Part shown: in pieces, positions 56,819 to 64,000 of the stretch
Layout: each line of letters begins with the position of its first letter
Position numbering within the stretch: the stretch's first letter is position 1
NCBI RefSeq assembly: GCF_042186555.1
Contig: NC_133329.1
Location: 185,902,206-185,966,205, forward strand
Source of the DNA: Aquarana catesbeiana
Taxonomy: Eukaryota > Chordata > Amphibia > Anura > Ranidae
Reading direction: 5' to 3'
DNA length: 64,000 bases
Notes under the pieces: model-generated
Seen by the model: only the letters and a program-made list of their open reading frames with translations
What the model was told of the DNA's origin: nothing
Database searches by the model: none
Translations under genes and position numbers: made by a program

Positions 56819-57799
56819 ATGAAAGGGCGCCCCCAAAGAACGGTGGATTCCAATAAATCTAGAGACAGCCTGAACTCAAGCACTATTCAAAAATTCCTTA
56901 AAAGCCCTAGTTCGGACAATAAACAACAAGAGCCAATGGATACTAAGGACAGAAAAAAGGCAGTCCCCAAAAGTAAAGGAGTCCAGGGGGGGGCCGCTAC
57001 CTCCGAGACACACACGGAAGGATCCTTAATGTTTAATATGGAGACAGACCCGTCTAGAGAGGTGCTCCCTACAAAAACCGAAATACAAGATATGTTTGTG
57101 AACTTAGAAAAAGTAATTAAAGCTGAAATCTTGAATGTGAGAACTGACATGGGACATCTTCTAGCAAGAGTGGAGGGGATGGAGAAGGAGGTGGAACAAC
57201 AAGGAGGAGAAATAGCCACTTTAAAAAAACAAGTAAAAACACTACAGAGGGGACACAGAGAGCTGTTATTTAAAATGGAAGAACATGAAAACCAAAACAG
57301 ACGTCAAAATTTAAGGATCAGACTACTGCCAGAACACAGAGATGAGGACTTGTTCCTAGTCTGCAAAGAGCTTTTTAACCCCCTCATGGGGAAAAACCCA
57401 GATAGTGATCTGAAAATTGACCGTGTTCACAGAATTAGGAAACCCCATAATTTAAGAGGCGACACACCCAGAGACATTATCGTGAAATTTCATCAGTTCG
57501 AGGACAAAGCCAACATCTGGGCTAGACTAAGAGGGGCACGGCCGATTAAATTTAATAACCAAGAGATACAGATCTATTCTGATTTATCGGCCGGTACATT
57601 GGCAAGAAGGAGACAGCTGAGGCCCCTATTGGACTTATTAAGAGATGCAAACCTAAAGTACAGATGGGGGTTTCCGCTGTCCTTGACAGTAACTAAGGAA
57701 GGCAGGTCCTGCACCCTGAGACAAATGGAGGACTTACAGGACTTTTGTGGGCAACTTGAAATTGGGGTTCCTGCCATCCCTGAAAATGTCTTCCCGTAG
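56819..57799 (+). CDS. L1-A ORF1 protein (RNA-binding nucleoprotein)
   Basis: 326 residues. LINE-1 ORF1 proteins form trimers through a coiled coil and coat the LINE RNA. Here a polar, Lys-rich N-terminus (1-80) precedes heptad-rich sequence (about 82-160). The RRM-like region starts at QNRRQNLRIRLLPE, with DRVHRIRKP and RDIIVKF. The C-terminal domain holds IQIYSDLSAGTLARRRQL. The start is the first ATG after the 5'UTR. The frame is intact, but the element is dead because ORF2 is split. Confidence 0.88.
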   Translation: MKGRPQRTVDSNKSRDSLNSSTIQKFLKSPSSDNKQQEPMDTKDRKKAVPKSKGVQGGAATSETHTEGSLMFNMETDPSREVLPTKTEIQDMFVNLEKVIKAEILNVRTDMGHLLARVEGMEKEVEQQGGEIATLKKQVKTLQRGHRELLFKMEEHENQNRRQNLRIRLLPEHRDEDLFLVCKELFNPLMGKNPDSDLKIDRVHRIRKPHNLRGDTPRDIIVKFHQFEDKANIWARLRGARPIKFNNQEIQIYSDLSAGTLARRRQLRPLLDLLRDANLKYRWGFPLSLTVTKEGRSCTLRQMEDLQDFCGQLEIGVPAIPENVFP

Positions 57800-58172
57800 A
57801 GCTCTTCGAGGGGGGGGGGGCGGGTGCGGGGGATATGGCTGGGGAGGTGGGAGGGAGGAGGATGGATAACGAGGATGGGACCAGGTATTTGTTATAACTG
57901 GCGAAAGTAGTCACCGACGCCACCTCTGTACCGAGATCCACCCCAGGGCACATGGGTCGCAGAGCGGGCGTATATAGATGTCTACCCTGCGATCCACTTG
58001 CCTAGTAATGGCGGGAGGTGGGCGGGGGGGAGAGGGGAGGGGGGTGGGTGTTGGGGGGGGTAGGGGACGCTGGGAAACGAGAGGGGGGGGAGGGGGGAGG
58101 GCAAGGGGGGGGGCCACCCAGGGCAGACTTACTTTTCATAGAAGATCACTCCTTTTTCACAACGTTCTTAAT
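57800..58172 (+). other. L1-A inter-ORF region with long G-runs
   Basis: Contains G-runs at 57808-57870 and 58008-58110 (for example GGGCGGGGGGGAGAGGGG), strong candidates for G-quadruplexes in the sense RNA. A frame is open from 57978 into ORF2, but its Gly/Arg-rich translation looks incidental. Confidence 0.7.
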
Positions 58173-58958
58173 ATGGCACAAGGCCTAGGTCAAATGGATT
58201 TCTTATGCTTAACATATAACGTTAAGGGCCTAAACTCCCCTAACAAGAGACATAAACTACTAAAAGAACTACACCACCTCAGAGCTGAGGTAGTATTTTT
58301 ACAGGAAACCCATCTTTCATATAACGCCAATATAAAACTCTACTCAAAATATCTCCCATCCTGGTTCTACAGTGATTCTCCAACAAAGCGAGCTAAGGGG
58401 GTGGCAATTGGTTTCGGGAAAAATGTCAATTTCTGCCTGATAGATAGGAAGAGCGACTCGGAGGGGCGTTCTTTGTTTTTAAAAATTAGGCTAGGAGCGA
58501 GAATTCTCACCCTCGCTAACATCTACTGCCCAAATAGAGACCCACCAAAATTTTTGATGAGGGTCCTAGATGAGCTACTGGATTTTAGAGAGGGAGAGGT
58601 GATTGTAGCAGGGGACTTTAATTTTTGTTTTGACCCATCTCTAGACAGCTCATCAAATACGCGGGGGATGAGCAAAAGCACTTTGCGAAGAGTAGGGGCC
58701 AAACTACATGACAGCCAGTTGTTAGATATGTGGAGGATTCAGCATGCGGGGGTGAGGGATTATTCCTTTTTTTCCCCCGTGTATAATACACATTCTAGAC
58801 TAGACTATCTCCTGGTAGATCACAGATTGGTGGACTCAGTAGTCGAGACTAAGATTGGGATTCGAACATTATCAGACCATGCTCCCGTTATGATGAAATT
58901 AAAACTAAAAGAGATGCACAAACCCCCGTTTACGTGGCGCTTAAACGAGAACTTAATC
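58173..58958 (+). pseudogene. L1-A ORF2, endonuclease domain only
   Basis: ATG at 58173 gives MAQGLGQMDFLCLTYNVKGL. The complete apurinic-like endonuclease is present: QETHL (Glu 45), ANIYCPN, AGDFNF (Asp 148), SRLDYLL (Asp 211), LSDHAPV (Asp 235, His 236). After FTWRLNENLI the sequence changes to the 5' end of L1-B, so no reverse transcriptase follows in this window. The open frame runs seven codons into L1-B to 58982. Confidence 0.9.
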
Positions 58959-59090
58959 GGGCGTGGCCGACCGGAGCTGTAGATGGACGCCTGATACCAC
59001 AGCTCGTCTCACAGGGGAGATATAGCAACCACTCAGGCCGCACAGAGAAGCTCATCCAGTGCCATCCTAGCCTCCAAGACACCGGGGACC
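58959..59090 (+). other. 5'UTR of L1-B
   Basis: Only 132 bp. Begins with GGG, as full-length LINE 5' ends often do. No monomers. ORF1 starts in a strong Kozak context (ACCATGG). Confidence 0.65.
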
Positions 59091-60251
59091 ATGGCCAGCA
59101 CATCTAGGAAGAGAAACCCGGAATATCAACCAAAAAAACTCACTGAATTCTCCTACAAGCCGGCGGAGCAGGTCAGTGATATCCAAGATGGCGCCGGCCA
59201 TGCCGCGCCGCGGGACTCATACACGGATCTGCCGGACGAATTCCTGGCAGATCCGGCTACATCAGACCCCCCAGCCTTACCCCCTCACCCCCCGGAGGGT
59301 GACACCCTCATGAATAGCCCTGCTAAGGCTAAAATGAGGCTCGATGCGCCGCCGCAGCGGCCGCCCATCCCACAAATTGAGGCCCAGGCTTTCAACTCCC
59401 TTCTCAACAACCAGGCCCTACACTCATCCATGGCAGCTTTCCCCACCTCAGGCCAGCCTGTTATGGATACCACATTAAAGGACATGCTGCTCTCACTGCA
59501 GACCTCCCTTATGACAGATCTCTCCTCACTGTTTGCAAAAATCTCCTCAGACATACACTCAATGGATGACAGAGTGACATGCATTGAAAATGATATGAGT
59601 GACTGCACTTCCAAAGTGAATGAGGTCATGGATGTATGTGCTGATATGAGAGAAGAACAGACATGGATGCGCGCCAAGCTGGCCGATTTAGAGGACAGAT
59701 CTCGCAGGAACAATATCAAACTGCGCGGAGTCCCTGAATCCATACTACCTGCAGATCTACCTCGCTATGCGAAAGAAATGATGCATGTCATAGTCCCAGA
59801 AGCATCCCCCAGGGACATAATCATCGACAGAATACACAGAATAGCCAAGCCATCTCACCTAGCTGCCTCCATCCCCAGAGATGTCTTGATGAGGGTCCAC
59901 TTCTTCCATGTCAAAGAAAAACTCCTGCTGGGGGTCAAAAATAAGTCACCACTGCCTGCTCCGTACACGGGAATTCAATTTTTCCCGGATCTATCCAAAT
60001 ATACTCTCCAACAAAGAAGAAACCTAAACCCAATAACCAAAGGGCTTCAAAACCACAAAATACCATACAAATGGCGGTATCCAGCAACTATCCTGGTCAC
60101 TAGAAATGGGCAATCCCACGTCATACATGACCTGCACAAAGGCCTACACCTCCTCCACAACTGGGGAATAATTCTGGAACCCCCCAAGAGCCCACCAACT
60201 CGCACCGGCACATCTCAGGCCCGCAGCCGCATGGATCACCACCCCAGCTGA
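59091..60251 (+). CDS. L1-B ORF1 protein (RNA-binding nucleoprotein)
   Basis: 386 residues, intact. The Pro-rich, probably disordered N-terminus (1-125) is followed by a coiled coil (about 130-203). The hallmark LEDRSRRNNIKLRGVPE at 200-216 opens the RRM-like domain, with DRIHRIAKP and RDVLMRV. The C-terminal domain has IQFFPDLSKYTLQQRR. Expected to bind the LINE RNA as a trimer. Clearly a different lineage from the 326-residue ORF1 of L1-A. Confidence 0.92.
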   Translation: MASTSRKRNPEYQPKKLTEFSYKPAEQVSDIQDGAGHAAPRDSYTDLPDEFLADPATSDPPALPPHPPEGDTLMNSPAKAKMRLDAPPQRPPIPQIEAQAFNSLLNNQALHSSMAAFPTSGQPVMDTTLKDMLLSLQTSLMTDLSSLFAKISSDIHSMDDRVTCIENDMSDCTSKVNEVMDVCADMREEQTWMRAKLADLEDRSRRNNIKLRGVPESILPADLPRYAKEMMHVIVPEASPRDIIIDRIHRIAKPSHLAASIPRDVLMRVHFFHVKEKLLLGVKNKSPLPAPYTGIQFFPDLSKYTLQQRRNLNPITKGLQNHKIPYKWRYPATILVTRNGQSHVIHDLHKGLHLLHNWGIILEPPKSPPTRTGTSQARSRMDHHPS

Positions 60252-60643
60252 GGTGGCTTCACAGTTAATACCGTAATAGGCCTAACTACGGTACAGCACA
60301 TCCCCTGGAGTTAGACGAATTGTTCCACTGATTACTCAGCTCCTCTCGTTACTAACTGTTTAAACCCCCATTTAGAGGTTGAAGCGGTGTGATACACCTC
60401 CTCTACGTCTCTTTTTTCACTTTTTGCAAAGTTACCTTTTCAGCGGTTTGCTCATTGGCACTGTATCGTTAACTGTCATTAACATTTTGCTCTATCTGCA
60501 GCTCTATTATCCTCCCTCTACCGGCTCCAGCGACAGACCACCATCCACCAACTGCTACAGTCACCAAGCTCCTCCGGCAAGTAAACCAGGTCGTCTAACT
60601 GTAAGTGACTTCCCTCACCAACCTACCTACACCTCCCAACACC
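60252..60643 (+). other. L1-B inter-ORF region
   Basis: 392 bp with no recognisable coding content. A short frame from 60379 overlaps the ORF2 start in another phase and is probably incidental. Confidence 0.6.
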
Positions 60644-63600
60644 ATGCCACTAAATATATTATCGCTTAATGCTAAAGGCCTGAACCATCCAGCCAAACGC
60701 CACTCTCTTTGGAAATCTGCCAATGCTCTACAGAGCGACATCTTGTGTATTCAAGAGACACATCTGATAAAATCAGACTCTCCACTATGCACCAATCGTC
60801 AGTTCCCACATATCTTCCATGCCTGTCACTCCACCAAATCCAAAGGCGTCATGATAGCAATAAAAGACACAGTGGACTTCCAACTATCCCAGATGCTAAT
60901 TGATCCTGAAGGTCGCTACTTAATTTTAGTATGCTCCATCAACAAAGTCTTTTATACCCTTTCCAACATTTATGCACCGAACTCCAACCAAAAGAAATTC
61001 CTTCATAAGGTTCTACGTCTAATCAAGCAGATAAAAAAAGGACACCTAATCCTATGTGGGGATTTCAATATTGCTCCTGATGTCGCCATGGACACTACGT
61101 CTCCGGCGAAGAGGCGTATATCGCCACTGAAAAATCTTTTGTCCTCACAGGAACTATTTGATGTATGGCGATGCCACCACGGCTCAGAAAAGGACTATAC
61201 CTACTATTCTCACGTGCATAATTCGTATTCGCGAATTGATCTATTTGTCACAGACAAGTGGCTCCTTCAGAATATATGCAAATCTGAAATCCACGCCACA
61301 ACATGGTCAGACCACGCCCCAATATCTATTACTATCTCAGATTCCACTCCACAACGCAACACATTCCTGTGGCGAGCAAACAATTTTATACTACAAAATG
61401 AAAAATACACAACAGAAATCTCCAACCTTCTCACTGAATTTTTTGCTATAAACAAAGGCACAGTGTCTGACCATGGGGTGGTTTGGAGTGCCCACAAGGC
61501 CTATATTAGAGGTATGTTAATTAAAATGAGCTCCCTTCACAAAAAAAAGAGGACGCAGCGTTTAGATGAACTAACAACCCAAATCACCTCCCTAGAACAA
61601 CAACATAAAGCCAACCCCCAACCCCCACAAACCATCCAATTATTGAATCTACGGCAAGAACTGAAAACCTTGCTCCTCCACTCATTTGAATACCTCCAGC
61701 GTAAGTTAAAAGCCACTTCCTACGCCACCTCCAACAAGGCAGGTAAAAATCTAGCTCTGAAACTCAGAGGCAGAAGACTCAAGTCTAAAATCTCTCAGAT
61801 TATCCACCCCCACACGAATATCCCCCAGTCCAATCCTCAGGAAATAGCTAACGCTTTCAGCGATTACTATAGCGACCTTTACAACTTAAAACGCGATGCT
61901 AGCACACCGCAACCAACATCAGCCGAGATCAACCATTTTCTCCAATCTATTCAATTACCCACCCTAACAGGCACTCAACTAGATAATTTAAATAAGCCCT
62001 TTACAGAGCAGGAAGTTCAGACATCAATTGATTCCCTACCTAATGGGAAAGCCCCAGGTCCTGACGGCCTAACAGCCGAATACTACAAACAGTATTCCCC
62101 ACAGATAGTCCCACACATTACTGAGCTATTTAATAACGCTGCCTCCTCTTCCAATTTTCCGAATGACTACTTGAATGCACTAATAGTTACGATTCCCAAA
62201 CCAGGGAAAGACCCAGACTCCCCCAAAAACTTTAGACCAATATCCCTACTCTACCTTGACCTGAAAATTTACGCTAAGACAATCGCCACACGCCTTTTAG
62301 ATATTATACCCACCCTCATACATAGAGACCAGACAGGATTCACCAAAGGAAGACAGGCACCAGATGCCACCAGAAGAATGATCAACCTGATCCACCACGC
62401 AGAATCCACCGGAACGCCTTCTTTGCTCTTGTCCTTGGATGCAGAGAAGGCGTTCGACAGGGTTCACTGGACCTACCTAGAATTGGTCCTTCAGAAATTT
62501 GGTTTCAGAGACCACATCCTTAGAGCCATACTAGCTATGTATACCACCCCTTCGGCCCAAGTATTCACGGAAGGTATGCTTTCAAAACCATTCCCAATCA
62601 CAAATGGAACGCGTCAAGGATGCCCCCTGTCCCCACTCATCTTCAATTTATTAATGGAACCTCTAGCACAGCACATTAGATCCAACACTACAATATCCGG
62701 AATACAAATAGGTCCCGTCACCCATAAAATTAGTCTCTTCGCGGACGATGTTATCTTAATACTCACTAATCCCACAACATCACTAGCAGAAGTACAATCC
62801 ACATTAAACTGGTTCAGTAAAGTATCGTACTATAAATTAAACACATCCAAATCCTCCATTCTAGACATCAATATAGATGCCACCACTAAGAACTTACTCC
62901 AGGCACAATACTCCTTCACATGGGCAGACAAAGAAATCACATACCTGGGAATCCAACTCCCGAAAACGACAAAGAATTTATACTCATCTAACTTTCTCCC
63001 ACTCCTTCACAAAATCACAACTGATTCACAACAAATCACAAAGCACGAGCTCTCATGGTCGGGGAGACTGGCAGCCTTCAAGATGACATGTCTACCTCAA
63101 ATATTATACTACTTCCGAACACTACCAATCCCCATTCCCGCCTCGTTCTTTAAGTCTCTCCAATCACTCTTTACCAAGTTTCTTTGGAACGGGAAAAAGC
63201 CCAGATGCGCACACGCCAAATTAATTAAACACAGACTAGCGGGAGGCACAGGATCCATAGATTTCAGAGACTACTACCTAGCGGCCATACTCGCGCAACT
63301 CCCAGAGTGGTTCCAACCCACAACTCAATCTCTTTGGGCCCAGATAGAAAATTCCTCACTAGTACGCCCAAACCTAAAAAACTGGTTAATGAGTATCCCT
63401 CTGGGCTCGTATGTCTCACCCTCCATCTCCCCGACAATGAAGGCCTCAGTCTACGCCTGGGAAAAAATGCTCGCCCTCTCAGAATGCACCCCCCCCAACA
63501 CACACCTCCATATTCCCCTGGAGTCACTACATCATTTATCACCTGACCTCAGACTCTCCAACTGGTCCATCAATGGAATACACTCGATACACCTCCTACT

Positions 63601-64000
63601 ACAAGGAAACCAAATTAAATCCTTCTCCCAACTACAAACAGAATACAATCTGCCAGACGGGGAAAGATTTACATTCCTTCGTATACATCACTGCCTAAGT
63701 AAACTTCCTCGCCTCCATTACAACATCCCTCAAAAATCCTGGCAATTCCTCACAAACCCCACTCCAAAGCCCAAAGGTATATCCTACTTCTACACCCTGC
63801 TACAAGGGAAAAGATCCTTTACTAAGTTGATCCCCCATTACCAATGGGAAAAAGATCTTAGCAGTACCTTCTCTGACGCACAATGGCAACTGGCTCTCAA
63901 GTCCACTTACAAAGTAACCCAATGTTCATCACTCTGGGAACTCACCCAAAAAATCTCGCTCCGCTGGTACTTAACCCCAGTAAAGTTAGCTACCTTCCAC
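60644..64000 (+). CDS. L1-B ORF2: endonuclease and reverse transcriptase, 3' end off window
   Basis: Reading in frame from ATG at 60644 I find no stop in 1,119 codons to the window edge. The endonuclease nicks target DNA and the reverse transcriptase primes on it. Endonuclease motifs: QETHL (Glu 38), CGDFN (Asp 140), SRIDLF (Asp 199), WSDHAP (Asp 223, His 224). Reverse-transcriptase motifs: GKAPGPDG, NFRPISLLYLDLKIYAK, LDAEKAFDRV (Asp 599), NGTRQGCPLSP and FADD (Asp 701-702), then YLGIQLP. The last residues, RWYLTPVKLATFH, are where L1 proteins approach the C-terminal Cys/His knuckle, so perhaps 100-150 residues are missing. The start follows ACACC and lies just after the inter-ORF gap. Confidence 0.93.
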   Translation, partial: MPLNILSLNAKGLNHPAKRHSLWKSANALQSDILCIQETHLIKSDSPLCTNRQFPHIFHACHSTKSKGVMIAIKDTVDFQLSQMLIDPEGRYLILVCSINKVFYTLSNIYAPNSNQKKFLHKVLRLIKQIKKGHLILCGDFNIAPDVAMDTTSPAKRRISPLKNLLSSQELFDVWRCHHGSEKDYTYYSHVHNSYSRIDLFVTDKWLLQNICKSEIHATTWSDHAPISITISDSTPQRNTFLWRANNFILQNEKYTTEISNLLTEFFAINKGTVSDHGVVWSAHKAYIRGMLIKMSSLHKKKRTQRLDELTTQITSLEQQHKANPQPPQTIQLLNLRQELKTLLLHSFEYLQRKLKATSYATSNKAGKNLALKLRGRRLKSKISQIIHPHTNIPQSNPQEIANAFSDYYSDLYNLKRDASTPQPTSAEINHFLQSIQLPTLTGTQLDNLNKPFTEQEVQTSIDSLPNGKAPGPDGLTAEYYKQYSPQIVPHITELFNNAASSSNFPNDYLNALIVTIPKPGKDPDSPKNFRPISLLYLDLKIYAKTIATRLLDIIPTLIHRDQTGFTKGRQAPDATRRMINLIHHAESTGTPSLLLSLDAEKAFDRVHWTYLELVLQKFGFRDHILRAILAMYTTPSAQVFTEGMLSKPFPITNGTRQGCPLSPLIFNLLMEPLAQHIRSNTTISGIQIGPVTHKISLFADDVILILTNPTTSLAEVQSTLNWFSKVSYYKLNTSKSSILDINIDATTKNLLQAQYSFTWADKEITYLGIQLPKTTKNLYSSNFLPLLHKITTDSQQITKHELSWSGRLAAFKMTCLPQILYYFRTLPIPIPASFFKSLQSLFTKFLWNGKKPRCAHAKLIKHRLAGGTGSIDFRDYYLAAILAQLPEWFQPTTQSLWAQIENSSLVRPNLKNWLMSIPLGSYVSPSISPTMKASVYAWEKMLALSECTPPNTHLHIPLESLHHLSPDLRLSNWSINGIHSIHLLLQGNQIKSFSQLQTEYNLPDGERFTFLRIHHCLSKLPRLHYNIPQKSWQFLTNPTPKPKGISYFYTLLQGKRSFTKLIPHYQWEKDLSSTFSDAQWQLALKSTYKVTQCSSLWELTQKISLRWYLTPVKLATFH

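Larger units (their letters stand above)
55678..58958 (+). mobile_element. L1-like LINE (L1-A), cut by L1-B
   Basis: Starts at the Helentron junction, with a GC-rich 5'UTR, ORF1 and the endonuclease part of ORF2. It is interrupted at 58958/58959 by a second LINE. The rest is expected beyond the window. Confidence 0.88.
58959..64000 (+). mobile_element. L1-like LINE (L1-B), probably full length, runs off window
   Basis: Starts GGGCGTGGCCGACCGGAGC inside the ORF2 of L1-A. It has a short 5'UTR, intact ORF1, a 392-bp inter-ORF gap, and an ORF2 with no stop up to the window edge. Its intact frames make it the youngest-looking LINE here. Confidence 0.9.

Noticed and set aside
57978..58172. Upstream start for L1-A ORF2 at 57978
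   Set aside because: The added stretch is Gly/Arg from G-runs; family members start close to the NVKGLN motif, so 58173 is preferred.
1..64000. Host protein-coding exons, tRNA or rRNA genes
   Set aside because: I looked for them and could support none; all coding similarity is to transposable elements.

Overview
The window looks like a repeat-dense piece of a large vertebrate genome. An amphibian, most likely a frog, is my best guess, because Helentron-type rolling-circle transposons, several L1/Tx1-like LINEs, a CR1/L2-like LINE and a hAT element lie nested in one another with no host exons. Species assignment is inference. I see no host protein gene, tRNA, rRNA or CRISPR array. Every long reading frame belongs to a transposable element.

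Layout. (1) 1-7029: right part of Helentron copy 1, with an open 1759-codon reading frame. (2) 7030-19629: tandem array of roughly 2-kb non-autonomous Helentron-derived units. The first unit is split by a 1523-bp hAT element (7448-8970) that carries a 26-bp minisatellite. (3) 19630-29596: Helentron copy 2, nearly complete (2283-codon frame plus a frameshifted N-terminal piece). (4) 29597-32020: further derivative units with a CR1/L2-like LINE 3' end inserted (30714-31410, minus). (5) 32021-46854: an L1-like LINE (L1-C) on the minus strand. Its ORF2 is cut by a 9,027-bp insert (33503-42529) made of 1.62-kb units, four and a part direct and then two parts and one full unit inverted, flanked by a 15-bp target-site duplication. 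(6) 46864-49211: derivative units. (7) 49212-55677: Helentron copy 3, decayed and cut by LINE L1-A. (8) 55678-58958: L1-A (5'UTR, ORF1, endonuclease part of ORF2), itself cut by L1-B. (9) 58959-64000: L1-B, with an intact ORF1 and an ORF2 open to the window edge.

How the parts relate. The three Helentrons lie head to tail on the plus strand. Copies 1 and 2 are almost identical, including 1.7 kb of 3' noncoding sequence, while copy 3 is older. The protein combines a cysteine-protease-like N-terminal region, a basic 20-residue repeat region, a Cys-rich DUF6570-like region, an HUH/two-tyrosine Rep region, a Pif1-like helicase and a LINE-like endonuclease. Many repeat units join the Helentron 5' end directly to its 3' end, as expected of internal-deletion derivatives that would depend on the autonomous copies. 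A 55-bp cassette with a 27-nt stem-loop at the 3' end is present, absent or triplicated in otherwise matching copies. The relative order of events is readable from the nesting: Helentron array first, then hAT, CR1/L2 and L1-C, then the array insert into L1-C; and separately Helentron copy 3, then L1-A, then L1-B.
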